From contig CAYGAW010000165.1 in NCBI GenBank assembly GCA_964347945.1, positions 1 to 40,224 of the forward strand: a stretch of DNA of 40,224 nt, in the 5' to 3' direction. Under the pieces are notes generated by a model. That model was not told where the DNA came from, ran no database searches, and was given only the letters and a program-made list of their open reading frames with translations. The position numbers and the translations under genes were made by a program. The DNA comes from CAYGAW01 sp964347945. Lineage in GTDB: Bacteria; Chloroflexota; Anaerolineae; UBA7937; B3-Chlor. Positions within the stretch are counted from its first letter, which is position 1; each line of letters begins with the position of its first letter. Below, piece by piece: positions 1 to 8,697 of this stretch.

Positions 1-2
1 TC

Positions 3-818
3 TACATGATCGAGAACGCCGAGAAGAGAGGCGACCTGAAGCCAGGCTACAGGATCGTAGAGGCCAGCACAGGCAACACGGGCATCGCCGTCTCTTTCGT
101 GGCCGCCGTCAAGGGCTACCCTGTGACCATCTACATGCCCAAGGCCGTGGCCAGCGAAGAGAGGAAGCGCATGATGGAAAGCTACGGTGCCCAGATCGAG
201 CTTGTGGGCACCGAGGACCTCGATTCCTCTTTGGACCCGAGTATCCACGGCGGGGTCATCGAGATCATCCCCCGGCAGAAGTGCAAGGAAGTGGAGAGCG
301 CCAATCCGAACGTCTGGTGGGCCAGGCAGTTCAGCAATCCCGACAACGTAGCCGCCCACAGGGAAACCACAGGGAAGGAGATCCTCGAGCAAACCGATGG
401 CCAGCTCGACGCCTTTGTCGCCTCCATCGGCACGGGCGGAACCCTACTGGGCGTGGCCCAGGCCATCAAGCCGGTGTGTCCTCGTGCGCAGATGATCGCG
501 GTGGAGCCTGCCGGGGCGCCGTGGATTGGCAGAGGCAAAGAGGCCATACCCTTTATCGAAGGCATAACCGACGGCTTGCTTTTCGACATCCTCGACCAGG
601 GCGTGGCCGACGAGATCATCTGGGTCACCGACGAGGACGCAGTGGAAATGGCACGACGCCTGGCGCGGGAGGAAGGCCTGTTCTGCGGCATGTCCGGCGG
701 GGCCAACGTCTTCGCCGCGCTCCAGGTCGCCCGGCGACTGGGCAGAGGCAAGACCGTCGTCGTCATCTTGACCGACAGCAGAGACCGCTATTTGACCACC
801 GAGAGGTACGTTACCTAG
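3..818 (+). CDS. Cysteine synthase family PLP enzyme (5' truncated by window)
   Basis: This is a fold-type II PLP enzyme of the cysteine synthase / cystathionine beta-synthase group, which replaces the side chain of O-acetylserine or a related substrate with sulfide or another nucleophile. The visible part has the substrate-loop motif EASTGNTGIA and the phosphate-binding loop GTGGTLLG, and it ends after the conserved GMSGGANV segment. The reading frame is open to the left edge (a Tyr codon precedes the first Met), and the PLP-binding lysine segment expected just before LYMIENAEKRG is missing, so the true start lies upstream of this window. About 40-50 N-terminal residues are probably absent. 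Two further PLP enzymes of the same fold follow on the same strand after a 357-bp gap. The exact substrate cannot be told from this fragment. Confidence 0.88.
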   Translation, partial: YMIENAEKRGDLKPGYRIVEASTGNTGIAVSFVAAVKGYPVTIYMPKAVASEERKRMMESYGAQIELVGTEDLDSSLDPSIHGGVIEIIPRQKCKEVESANPNVWWARQFSNPDNVAAHRETTGKEILEQTDGQLDAFVASIGTGGTLLGVAQAIKPVCPRAQMIAVEPAGAPWIGRGKEAIPFIEGITDGLLFDILDQGVADEIIWVTDEDAVEMARRLAREEGLFCGMSGGANVFAALQVARRLGRGKTVVVILTDSRDRYLTTERYVT

Positions 819-1175
819 ACAGTGAGCAGCGATCCCGGCCATCCCCTGGCTGACCACGCCGATCTTCACTGGCACCCCCAGCACGCTGTTGCGCTGCTGC
901 GTGCTCTACGCTATCAAGTGACCTGAAAGGGAGCCACGGTTGGGATGAACAAATGCTACCTAGCGCTGGACGGCTGCTTGTATGAGTGTTTCGACATACC
1001 ACTCACTTCTGCGCGCCGCTGCACCCTTCGACAAGTCCAGGGCGATGCAGGCTGAATCCTGCCACATCGACCGGCGGCCGACCATTCAAGACTATTCTCG
1101 ACCATTCGCTTGACAAGCTCCGTTACATACCGTACTATTCGGCAGACAGCCGCCCGGCTCGACAAAGGAGGAGCA
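819..1175. other. Intergenic region between PLP-enzyme genes
   Basis: This stretch holds no recognisable gene. The open frames that cross it have no family features and no ribosome binding sites. Its only clear signal is a sigma-70-type promoter at 1110-1138, near the right end, which reads into the threonine-synthase-like gene. Confidence 0.5.
1110..1138 (+). promoter_or_regulatory. Sigma-70-type promoter for the threonine-synthase-like gene
   Basis: A perfect -35 box TTGACA (1110-1115) is followed after 17 bases by TACTAT (1133-1138). The predicted transcription start near 1145 leaves a leader of about 30 bases before the ATG at 1176, with AAAGGAGG at 1164-1171. Confidence 0.72.
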
Positions 1176-2426
1176 ATGGCCAACGGTGAATCACTGGCCA
1201 CGGGACTGAAGTGCTTGTCCTGCGGCGCGACTTACCCCCTCGATCCGAAGCTCGTCATAGGCTGTACCGCGTGTATGACAGAGCACGTCCAGGCTCCGTT
1301 GGACGTCACCTACGACTATCCTCGCAGAGGGGATGACCTCGTGCCTGAGCAGCCTCTTCCTGGTCTGGCCCGCTATGCAGCACTGCTTCCTCCCCTGGTC
1401 GAGGAGATTTCCCTCGGTGAGGGCGGGACACCGTTGGTGTATGCACCAGAACTGGCTCGATGGGCGCGGGTCTCAGACGAACTCTACATCAAAGACGAAT
1501 CGCGCAACCCCACCTGGTCCCACAAGGACCGCTTTGCCTATCTGGTGATTGGGGCAGCGCTGGAGGTCAGGGCCTCAAGCGTGGTCGTCAGCTCCACCGG
1601 GAATCACGGCGCGGCGACGGCCGCCTACGCGGCCAAGGCGGGAGTCCCTTGCATCGTCCTTTCTCCACCCCACTGTCCACCTGCCGTCCAGTCCTTCCTG
1701 CTGAGCTACGGCGCCGCTGTCCTTGTTGTGCAGCGCAGGATGGCCTGGAACATCATCGGAGAGGGAGCGCACCGCGATCGCTGGTACCCGGCCAGCACCT
1801 TCACCCCTACCCCTACCGGCCCGCCCTACGGTCCGGAGGGATACAAGACCATCGCCTACGAGATCTGGCTACAACTCGGCGAGAGAGTCCCGGGGGCCGT
1901 GTTCGTTCCCACCGGCTATGCCGAACTCCTCTTCGGCGTCTGGAAGGGTTTCCGAGAGTTGCGTGACCTGGGTTTGGCAAAGTCTGCCCCGGTGATGGTC
2001 GCCTGCGAGCCGGCAGCCCGAGCCCCATTGAGGCAGGCCTTGGTAGACGGCGCATCGACAGCAACCGTGGCGCCCGAACCCACCATAGCCTACGCCATTG
2101 CCGCGACGGTGAACGGATATCGCGGCGTGGTAGCCCTGGATGAATCCCGCGGGTTGGCCATCGCAGTCACCGACGATGAGATCCGTGAGGCACAAACTCG
2201 GCTGGCGCACGCTGGGGTGTGGGCCGAGGCGTCGGCGGCGACATCGCTGGCAGGCCTCAGGAACGCCATGAGCCGCGGCATGCAAGCCGACGGCCCGGTG
2301 ATCTGCATCAGCACCTCAAGCGGCTTCAAGGACCTCAGCCTGGGCGAAGCACCTGCTCCTCAAGCAGAGCCCACCATGGAGGGCGTTGAGGAAGCCCTGA
2401 TGAGAAACTACGGGATCGTGTTGTGA
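1176..2426 (+). CDS. Threonine-synthase-like PLP enzyme with N-terminal zinc ribbon
   Basis: The 416-residue protein resembles threonine synthase, which turns O-phosphohomoserine into threonine. It opens with a rubredoxin-like zinc ribbon (Cys13, Cys16, Cys30, Cys33), common in the archaeal/bacterial short threonine-synthase class. The PLP lysine is Lys117 in SHKDRF, followed by the STGNHGAA substrate loop. I chose the ATG at 1176 because AAAGGAGG sits four bases upstream and the -10 box ends at 1138; the longer frame starting at 1110 would begin inside the -35 box. The gene ends 4 bases before the next PLP enzyme, so they form a two-gene operon. Other group members act on different substrates and the C-terminal half is fairly divergent, so true ThrC activity is not certain. 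Confidence 0.78.
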   Translation: MANGESLATGLKCLSCGATYPLDPKLVIGCTACMTEHVQAPLDVTYDYPRRGDDLVPEQPLPGLARYAALLPPLVEEISLGEGGTPLVYAPELARWARVSDELYIKDESRNPTWSHKDRFAYLVIGAALEVRASSVVVSSTGNHGAATAAYAAKAGVPCIVLSPPHCPPAVQSFLLSYGAAVLVVQRRMAWNIIGEGAHRDRWYPASTFTPTPTGPPYGPEGYKTIAYEIWLQLGERVPGAVFVPTGYAELLFGVWKGFRELRDLGLAKSAPVMVACEPAARAPLRQALVDGASTATVAPEPTIAYAIAATVNGYRGVVALDESRGLAIAVTDDEIREAQTRLAHAGVWAEASAATSLAGLRNAMSRGMQADGPVICISTSSGFKDLSLGEAPAPQAEPTMEGVEEALMRNYGIVL

Positions 2427-2430
2427 GCAG

Positions 2431-3420
2431 ATGCCAGGTACCAGCACTGTGAGCTCAACTCAAGCCCCGGCCCTTCAAGACATCCTGGCTGCCCAGAAGC
2501 GTATCCGCCGCTACTTGAGCCCCACTCCTCTGCATCACTACCCCTTGCTGAGCGAATTGGTGGGGACGGACATCTGGGTCAAGCATGAGAATCACCAGCC
2601 CATCGGTGCGTTCAAGGTGCGAGGCGGCATCAACCTCGTGTCCCAACTCAGTCCAGGCGAGAAGGAGAGGGGCGTGATCACTGCCTCCACCGGCAACCAC
2701 GGTCAGTCCATCGCATACGCCGCACGACTCTTCGGCGTGCAGGCCATCGTCGGCATGCCCGAAGGATCCAATCCAGGAAAGGTGGCAGCGATTCGCAATC
2801 TGGGAGCGGAGGTCCTGTTCCACGGGCACGATTTCGATGATGCCAGGCAACGGATAGAGGCACTGGCCCAAGAAGAAGGCTATCGGTACGTCAGCTCTGG
2901 CGACGAGCCCGACTTGATCGCTGGTGTTGGCACCTACACCTTGGAGATCCTGCAGCAACTGCCAGATGCGGAAGTGATCATCGTCCCGGTCGGTGGCGGC
3001 AGCGGCGCCTCGGGAGCCTGCATCGCGGCCAAGGCCATCGACCCCTTCATCCAGATCATCGGAGTTCAAGCTGAGAAGGCTCCCGCGGCCTACCTCACGT
3101 GGAAAGGCAGGGAAAGGGTGGAAGCCAACATGGAGACCTTCGCCGAGGGCCTGGCGACTCGAGCCCCCTTCATGCTCCCTCAATCCATCCTCTGGGAGTT
3201 TCTGGACGACTTCGTCCTGGTGAGCGAGGAAGAGATGCTGGAGTGCATCGTGCACTTCTTGGAGAGGACGCACAACCTGGCCGAGGGTGCAGCGGCGGCC
3301 TCGCTCGCTGGCGCGCTGAAGATCAAGGATCGCTTGGCCGGAAAGAAGGTCGTGCTGATCATGACGGGGGGGAACCTCTCCTTGGCGAACCTGCGGCGGG
3401 CTCTGGACTTGCGAGGGTAG
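2431..3420 (+). CDS. Threonine/serine dehydratase family PLP enzyme
   Basis: This 329-residue protein matches the threonine ammonia-lyase / serine racemase group, which deaminates L-threonine to 2-oxobutanoate or serine to pyruvate. Visible signatures are the PLP lysine Lys62 in GAFKVRGG, the substrate loop TASTGNHGQS and the phosphate-binding VGGGSGASG. The protein ends about where the catalytic domain ends, so it lacks the ACT regulatory domain of biosynthetic IlvA and fits the short catabolic form. Its ATG lies 4 bases after the stop of the threonine-synthase-like gene, implying coupled translation. A pair that would make and then deaminate threonine is unusual as an operon, so at least one of the two may have another substrate. 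Confidence 0.82.
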   Translation: MPGTSTVSSTQAPALQDILAAQKRIRRYLSPTPLHHYPLLSELVGTDIWVKHENHQPIGAFKVRGGINLVSQLSPGEKERGVITASTGNHGQSIAYAARLFGVQAIVGMPEGSNPGKVAAIRNLGAEVLFHGHDFDDARQRIEALAQEEGYRYVSSGDEPDLIAGVGTYTLEILQQLPDAEVIIVPVGGGSGASGACIAAKAIDPFIQIIGVQAEKAPAAYLTWKGRERVEANMETFAEGLATRAPFMLPQSILWEFLDDFVLVSEEEMLECIVHFLERTHNLAEGAAAASLAGALKIKDRLAGKKVVLIMTGGNLSLANLRRALDLRG

Positions 3421-3572
3421 ACTAGTGCTGGAACAATCTGCGGTCCTTGCGACCCACTATGTCCCGAAGGGCACTGCTTCTACGACACCCCCGGCAACCT
3501 ACCGCCTATCCTCCCCGGCCTGCTATTGCCATCGCTGTGCGCTTGCCTCCCCTTAACCCAGCCTTTCCCCAC

Positions 3573-4973
3573 TCACACCTTGATCAGCTTCCACTTGTTG
3601 CTTCGGAAGCGATTGGCGGTGAGAATTCCCTGAATCCCTGTGGAGAAGGCCATCGCATACCAGGCACCGCTGATGCCGACCCCCGTCAGCATCACCAATG
3701 CGTAGGATAGCGGCAGGCGGATCAGCCACTGACTGAAGATCGTATAGTATAGCGGCGGCCTCGTATCGCCAGCCCCGTCCAGAGCTCCACGCATCACGAT
3801 GGAGAGAGCGAGGAACGGCTCTGCCAGCGCATTGATCCGCAAGTAGGCCACGCCCGCCTCGGCGACGAGTCGATCGCCAGCTGTGTTGAAGACAGCGATG
3901 ATCTGCGGCGCGAAAATGAAGAGGACAAGTCCGACCGACGACATGGCCACGACGCCGATAATGCCGGTCACCCATCCCCTCCGCTCTGCCTCAGGTGAGT
4001 CGCCTGCTCCCTGAGCCTGCCCTACCAGCGTGGTGGCCACTATGGCAAGGGCCAGAGCCGGCATGAAGGAGAACGCCTCTGATTGAATGCCTACGCTGTA
4101 CGCTGCCACATTGGCCTGCCGAGCGGCGACCGCCGCGGCGGAGTTGGTGACCACCCAGAGAAACCCTAGATTAGCCAGAGTACGCACTACATTCTGCGCA
4201 GCAACGGGAATTCCTATGCGCAACACTCGCCACATGAGGCGCCAGTCTGGTCGGAACGACGTTGTCCTCGAAAGCTTGACCGCAAAGCGGCCACTGAATA
4301 GCACCCCCAGGCCGACGCCCGTTCCCACAAATCGCGAGGTCATAGTGCCCAATGCGGCCCCGGTCACGCCCATCTGCGGAAACGGACCCACGCCGTAGAT
4401 GAACACGTAGTTGAACAAGACGTGGATGACGTTGATGAGTACCATGATCATGAGAGGGGTCTTCGTGTCTCCCGCGCCTTGCAGCATAGCATTGAATATG
4501 TAGTTGAAGATCATGAAGATGGACAATGCGAAGTAGACCTGCATGTAGGGAGTGCCCAGCGCCCTCAGCTCAGGACCAGCACCTACAAGATAGAGTAGTG
4601 CCGGACCAAGGGCAACTCCCGCGGCACTGATAGCCATGGAGACGAACAACGTAGCCAGTATGGACTGAGCCGCCACGCGACCTACCATGTCCCGCCGCTC
4701 GGCGCCGGTAAACTGAGCGACCATGGTGCGGGTTCCGACCGCCACACCGGCGATAGAGATGATCACGATCATGATCAGCTGTCGGCTCATTCCTACCGCG
4801 GCCGTTGCCCCCGTTCCCAGGCGGCTCACCATCCAGATATCTATGATGCCTACCGTGGCCTGGAGAAGGTTGGCGAGGACCACCGGGTAGGCGAGACTGC
4901 CTATCGTGCTGAGGAGATCTCTGTCCAACCCCAGGTACTGCACAAGATGAGAATTCAATACTCTTTCCCGCAA
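3573..4973 (-). CDS. MATE family efflux transporter
   Basis: A 466-residue polytopic membrane protein with two MatE repeats, each with about six hydrophobic segments. MATE proteins export drugs or organic cations in exchange for Na+ or H+. Family features include the N-terminal SLAYPVVLANLLQATVGIID-type helix, an early helix with MVAQFTGAERRD at its end, and the repeated NAMLQGAGDTKTP / RGALDGAGDTRPP motif that marks the two halves. The start is TTG at 4973, supported by an AAGGGG box seven bases upstream; no ATG fits the conserved N-terminus. It converges on the dehydratase gene, with 150 bases between them and no obvious terminator. The substrate cannot be inferred. Confidence 0.9.
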   Translation of the reverse strand: MRERVLNSHLVQYLGLDRDLLSTIGSLAYPVVLANLLQATVGIIDIWMVSRLGTGATAAVGMSRQLIMIVIISIAGVAVGTRTMVAQFTGAERRDMVGRVAAQSILATLFVSMAISAAGVALGPALLYLVGAGPELRALGTPYMQVYFALSIFMIFNYIFNAMLQGAGDTKTPLMIMVLINVIHVLFNYVFIYGVGPFPQMGVTGAALGTMTSRFVGTGVGLGVLFSGRFAVKLSRTTSFRPDWRLMWRVLRIGIPVAAQNVVRTLANLGFLWVVTNSAAAVAARQANVAAYSVGIQSEAFSFMPALALAIVATTLVGQAQGAGDSPEAERRGWVTGIIGVVAMSSVGLVLFIFAPQIIAVFNTAGDRLVAEAGVAYLRINALAEPFLALSIVMRGALDGAGDTRPPLYYTIFSQWLIRLPLSYALVMLTGVGISGAWYAMAFSTGIQGILTANRFRSNKWKLIKV

Positions 4974-5212
4974 GGGCTCACCCCTTTGTCAGCGTCGGCA
5001 ATCCAAGCCCGACGCCCTTATTCGCTCTGCCACAACGCAAGAAGCCAGCAAGTAATCTCGAGACGGACAGCAAGTGGAGTGCTTGATGGGGATCCCGTCG
5101 ATGGCGCGGGGCAGCAACAAGTAGCAAACCGCAGCTTGTCGGGACGCTCTCTCGTCCCGATCATCACAGCCGTGGGCAGCGGTCTCTGAGAGCGCGGAAC
5201 CCTGTCCGGCGA

Positions 5213-5683
5213 TCACAAATGCACTGCGAAATCAGCTATCTCAGGTTTGACTAGCTTCTTGTAGTCCGAGAAACCTACCTTCATACTGGTCGTGTGCCTG
5301 CCGACCTTGAAAACCATCTCCTTTTCGTCCGTGAGGGAGCTGTCCACGAAGACTGGCACGTCATACAGATTGCCGAATGGCGGCATCGCACCCACTTCGC
5401 AGTCGGTGAATGTCCCGCCAAACTCCTCCTCCTTCGCCAGACGAACCTTCTTGGCCTTTAGCAAGGACTTGAGCTTCGGAAACTCAACTCGGTAGCTGGC
5501 GGGCAGAACTAGCATCACCAGCTGGCCATCAGCATCAACTAGCACCACCTTGGCCAGCTGTTTCCCCGGTACGTGCTGGGCGGCCGCCACCTCTTGCGCC
5601 GTGTACGCCACCGGATGAGTCATGCTGTCGAATCGCACGCCTTCTTCCTGAAGATACTTCTCCAGCCTCTGCTTCGCCGCCAT
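5213..5683 (-). CDS. YbaK/EbsC-family aminoacyl-tRNA deacylase
   Basis: This 156-residue protein is of the YbaK/ProX superfamily, free-standing trans-editing enzymes that remove wrongly attached amino acids (Ala or Cys) from tRNA. The family layout is present: an N-terminal helix, the HPVAYTAQEVA strand-helix, the lysine in KQLAKVV near the substrate pocket, and the late GAMPPFGN loop. Length equals the usual single-domain form. A GGAGGAGGG box eight bases upstream supports the ATG at 5683. It is alone on its strand, with about 240 bases to the MATE gene and 76 to the hydrolase gene, which run the same way. Which mischarged tRNA it edits is not evident. Confidence 0.82.
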   Translation of the reverse strand: MAAKQRLEKYLQEEGVRFDSMTHPVAYTAQEVAAAQHVPGKQLAKVVLVDADGQLVMLVLPASYRVEFPKLKSLLKAKKVRLAKEEEFGGTFTDCEVGAMPPFGNLYDVPVFVDSSLTDEKEMVFKVGRHTTSMKVGFSDYKKLVKPEIADFAVHL

Positions 5684-5759
5684 TTTCCTACCCTCCTCCG
5701 CCGTATCGACGGTCTACCGCCAAACGCAGCGCACCTCTCCGGTGAAACGTGCTCCCTCC

Positions 5760-6416
5760 CTATACCGCTACAAAATCGGCGACAGCTCGCGCAACCTCCT
5801 GTTCTCGGCCCCACAAGAAGTGATCGCATCCCTCAAGTACAGTCAGCTCCTTTGGCTGGGGCAGACTATCCACCAATGGACGCAACTCAGATAGAGGACA
5901 GATGTAGTCTCTGTCGCCAGCGACAAACAGTTTGGGCTGGGCATACCCGGTCCAGAAGTCTTGATCGAGACACCCTATGGCCATGGCGCCCAGGGGAAGA
6001 GACAGGGCCACGACGCCGGCGATGCGCGGATCTTGTTCCACGTGGCGGAGTCCAACCGAGGCGCCGAAGGAGTAGCCCATCAGATATAGTTTTGCGCAAT
6101 CCACATCTTCCCTAGCCGACAAGAAGTCGACCCCACCCGCCACATCCGCTACCTCTGCGACGCCCTCCCCAAACTCCCCCTCGCTCCGACCCACTCCGCG
6201 GAAGTTGAAGCGTAGGGCCACCACTCCGCGTGCGGCCAGTTCTTCTGCTGTCGCCACTATGACCGGAACGTCCATGCTGCCTCCCATGAGGGAGTGCGGA
6301 TGACAGAGGAGAACGGCAGGACGTCCGCGCAACCCATCGCCGGGCCGATGGAGAGCGCCCTCCAGCTGAAGCGAGGGAGCTTCGGTGCTGGGAAAAGAGA
6401 CTCTCTGTGCTTCCAT
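5760..6416 (-). CDS. Alpha/beta hydrolase (small serine hydrolase)
   Basis: A 218-residue alpha/beta-hydrolase. The nucleophile elbow is GYSFGAS, the acid is probably the Asp in VAGDRDYICP, and the catalytic His lies in EGCDHFLWG near the C-terminus. The N-terminal LCHPHSLMGGSMD block gives the oxyanion-hole HP motif seen in the group often annotated as 'alpha/beta superfamily hydrolase' (KANL3/Tex30-like dienelactone hydrolase relatives). I prefer the ATG at 6416 over the TTG two codons upstream because AAAGGCG lies six bases before it. A TAGAAT box with an upstream TGC (6441-6449, minus) could be its promoter, back to back with that of the radical SAM gene. The substrate is unknown. Confidence 0.8.
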   Translation of the reverse strand: MEAQRVSFPSTEAPSLQLEGALHRPGDGLRGRPAVLLCHPHSLMGGSMDVPVIVATAEELAARGVVALRFNFRGVGRSEGEFGEGVAEVADVAGGVDFLSAREDVDCAKLYLMGYSFGASVGLRHVEQDPRIAGVVALSLPLGAMAIGCLDQDFWTGYAQPKLFVAGDRDYICPLSELRPLVDSLPQPKELTVLEGCDHFLWGREQEVARAVADFVAV

Positions 6417-6440
6417 GGCCAACGCCTTTACTCTTCGCAG

Positions 6441-6449
6441 ATTCTAGCA
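6441..6449 (-). promoter_or_regulatory. Possible extended -10 promoter for the alpha/beta hydrolase gene
   Basis: On the minus strand the sequence TGCTAGAAT forms an extended -10 element, 25 bases upstream of the ATG at 6416. No good -35 box is present, so this rests on the -10 alone. Confidence 0.4.
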
Positions 6450-6483
6450 CAGGATTGACTAAATGGCGAAGAGCTCAACCGTA

Positions 6484-6492
6484 TGGTACAAT
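6484..6492 (+). promoter_or_regulatory. Extended -10 promoter for the radical SAM gene
   Basis: TGGTACAAT matches an extended -10 (TGN plus TACAAT). It implies a transcription start near 6499 and a leader of only about 13 bases before the ATG at 6512, with GGAG inside that leader. This argues for the internal ATG at 6512 over the upstream in-frame start at 6407. Confidence 0.5.
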
Positions 6493-6511
6493 CTTCTTAG
6501 AGCAGGAGCAG

Positions 6512-7960
6512 ATGAGAGTAGTCCTGGTTAGCCCACAACCGCAGACATGGAGTTCGCGCAAACACATCCCTTTGGGACTGGGGTATCTTGCTGCCGCGCT
6601 GGAAGGCGAAGGACACGAAGTGCACCTTTGGGATGGGGCAGTAGAGCGAGAGTCTCTCTGCACCCTCTTGGACAGACAACGCTTCGATGTAGTCGGTATC
6701 ACGAGCGTCACACCCCTCATCCACGAGGCGTGGGAGAACGCAGGAGAAGCCAGGGGGCGCGACGCAATCACCGTGCTGGGAGGTCCTCACCCTACACTTC
6801 TGCCGGCCGAGTCGTTGGAACGCCCGGAGGTGGACATGGTGGTGCGAGGCGAAGCCGAGGACACCATTGTTGAGATCATGCGCATGCTGGAGGAGAACCG
6901 CGGCTGCGTGGACACACAGACCGGCGTGAGGCGCTTCTCATCCAACGGATGGAGCGAGATTGCCGGGCTCTCCTTCCGAGACCGACGTGGTGAGGTCGTG
7001 CACAACTCCTCCCGGGAGCCGCGCAGGGACTTGGACAGCCTGCCGTTCCCCGCGCATCACCTGTACAAGATTGACCAATACACCAATCTTCAACCTCGAA
7101 CCGACGGTCTAGACCCCCACGCACGCGCCTACACCATCATCACCTCGCGTGGCTGCCCCTACCAGTGCATCTACTGCTCCAAGGCCGTCACGGGGAATCT
7201 GTGGCGACCACGCTCGCCCGAGAACGTCGTTGCCGAGTGGAAAAAGCTCGTCGTCGAACTAGGGGCCACGGAGATCGGTGTCACCGATGACGTGATGACT
7301 CTGGATGTCGAGCGGGCCAAGGAGATATGCCGCCTGTTGATACACGAAGAGCTCAACCAGGTACCCTGGATAACCATCCACGGCATCAGGGCTGATAACA
7401 CCGACCTGGAACTCTTCCGACTGATGAAAGAGGCGGGCTGCAGGCGGGTCGGCTTCGGCGTGGAGAGCGGGAACCAGCGTGTTCTGGACATCATGAAGAA
7501 GAATCAGACCATCGAGGACGTCCGCGAAGCCTTCTCCAACGCGAGAGAAGCAGGCCTGGAAACCATCGGCTTCTTCATCTTCGGTCTGCCCGGCGAGAAC
7601 GAGGAAACGATGGAGGACACCATCAAGCTCGCGCTGGAACTGGATCCGGACCTGGCCAACTTCATGATCGCTGCTCCCTTCCCCGGCACCGAACTATACC
7701 AGATGATTCTGGACGGAGGTGACCTCTTCAGCCATGACTGGCGGGATTTCGCCATTCACGATGAGAAAGCTCGCTTTGCCATCGGTGAGGTGACGTCGGA
7801 GTTGGTGGAAAGGAAGTGGCACGAGGCCTATCGTCGTTTCTACCTGCGCCCCGGCCGTCTGCTGCGGAAGGGGCTGAGGCCCGAATTCTGGAGGCGGCTG
7901 CCTACCTATCTGTCTGACGCAGGCCGCTTCTTCATGTCCGGATCAGGTTGCGCCTCATAG
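6512..7960 (+). CDS. B12-binding-domain radical SAM protein
   Basis: This 482-residue protein has the layout of class B radical SAM enzymes. An N-terminal Rossmann-like cobalamin-binding domain (about residues 1-135, with LGLGYLAAALEGEGHEV and LGGPHPTLLP) is followed by a radical SAM TIM barrel with the [4Fe-4S] ligands Cys215, Cys219 and Cys222 in CPYQCIYC. The barrel end carries GFFIFGLPGENEET, typical of this group. There is no DxHxxG motif, as is normal for these domains, which bind B12 differently from methionine synthase. Such proteins methylate or rearrange unreactive carbons, and substrate cannot be read from sequence. It precedes an HD phosphohydrolase by 70 bases. A B12-using enzyme just outside the cobalamin island fits the genome's corrinoid theme, but it has its own promoter. 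Confidence 0.85.
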   Translation: MRVVLVSPQPQTWSSRKHIPLGLGYLAAALEGEGHEVHLWDGAVERESLCTLLDRQRFDVVGITSVTPLIHEAWENAGEARGRDAITVLGGPHPTLLPAESLERPEVDMVVRGEAEDTIVEIMRMLEENRGCVDTQTGVRRFSSNGWSEIAGLSFRDRRGEVVHNSSREPRRDLDSLPFPAHHLYKIDQYTNLQPRTDGLDPHARAYTIITSRGCPYQCIYCSKAVTGNLWRPRSPENVVAEWKKLVVELGATEIGVTDDVMTLDVERAKEICRLLIHEELNQVPWITIHGIRADNTDLELFRLMKEAGCRRVGFGVESGNQRVLDIMKKNQTIEDVREAFSNAREAGLETIGFFIFGLPGENEETMEDTIKLALELDPDLANFMIAAPFPGTELYQMILDGGDLFSHDWRDFAIHDEKARFAIGEVTSELVERKWHEAYRRFYLRPGRLLRKGLRPEFWRRLPTYLSDAGRFFMSGSGCAS

Positions 7961-8030
7961 TTCTCAGCAATCTACTCCATGCGCGCAGGCCCAGAAGGTC
8001 CTGAACAGCGAAGGAATACGCAGGCTAGAG

Positions 8031-8681
8031 TTGCTAGTCATCGACGTAGAGCAAGCGCGACAATACTACGAGCAAGCCGATCCGGCTCACGATTTCCACC
8101 ATGTGCTGAGGGTTCTCCGTCTGGCGGAACGGATCGGCCCTACCGAGGGCGCGGACATGGAGATCCTCAGCACGGCGGTATTGCTCCACGACATAGGTCG
8201 ACCTGAGGAGATACGAGACGGCATCTGTCATGCGCAGGCCGGGGCCGAGAAGGCTCGGCAGATCCTGGCTGACTGGCCACCGGAGAGGGTGGAAGCCGTG
8301 GCCCACGCCATAGCCACCCATCGTTTTCGCAACGATGCTGTTCCACAAACCCTGGAAGCCAGGGTCCTTTATGATGCCGACAAGCTAGACTGCATAGGCG
8401 CCATTGGGGTGGCCCGAGCCTATGCCATCGGCGGGTTGATGGGGCAGCTCCTCTGGGCTGAGGTGAACCACGGCTACGTGCAAGCTCGCTGGGGAAACCG
8501 ACTCCTGGCCCGAGGAGATCTCTCGTCGGACCACACCCCCGTTCACGAATTCGCGTTCAAGCTCTCCCAGATCAAAGAATCCCTTTTTACCGCTAAGGCC
8601 AGGGAGATGGCTGAGGAGCGGCACCGGTTCATGGTCACGTTCTTCGATCGGCTGGGAACCGAAGTGAGAGGCGAACTCTAG
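8031..8681 (+). CDS. HD-domain phosphohydrolase
   Basis: A 216-residue HD-superfamily protein. The metal-binding residues appear in order: His23/His24 in DFHHVLRV, the HD doublet His53-Asp54 in LLHDIGR, a conserved His in IATHRF, and the Asp in YDADKLDCIG. The arrangement matches the single-domain HD hydrolases annotated as uncharacterised phosphohydrolases, which cleave phosphate esters or nucleotides. The start is TTG at 8031; no ATG or GTG in frame precedes the conserved HD helix, and the ribosome binding site is weak. It ends 16 bases before the Na+/Pi-like gene and follows the radical SAM gene by 70 bases, so these genes may be cotranscribed. The substrate is not evident. Confidence 0.82.
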   Translation: MLVIDVEQARQYYEQADPAHDFHHVLRVLRLAERIGPTEGADMEILSTAVLLHDIGRPEEIRDGICHAQAGAEKARQILADWPPERVEAVAHAIATHRFRNDAVPQTLEARVLYDADKLDCIGAIGVARAYAIGGLMGQLLWAEVNHGYVQARWGNRLLARGDLSSDHTPVHEFAFKLSQIKESLFTAKAREMAEERHRFMVTFFDRLGTEVRGEL

Positions 8682-8697
8682 GCCACGGGAGCAAGTC

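Noticed and set aside
986..1189. Small plus-strand frame upstream of the threonine-synthase-like gene
   Set aside because: No ribosome binding site or recognisable protein character, and it overlaps the promoter and leader of the real gene.
6455..6492. TTGACT with TACAAT as a promoter for the radical SAM gene
   Set aside because: The spacer would be 26 bases, too long; the extended -10 alone is the better reading.
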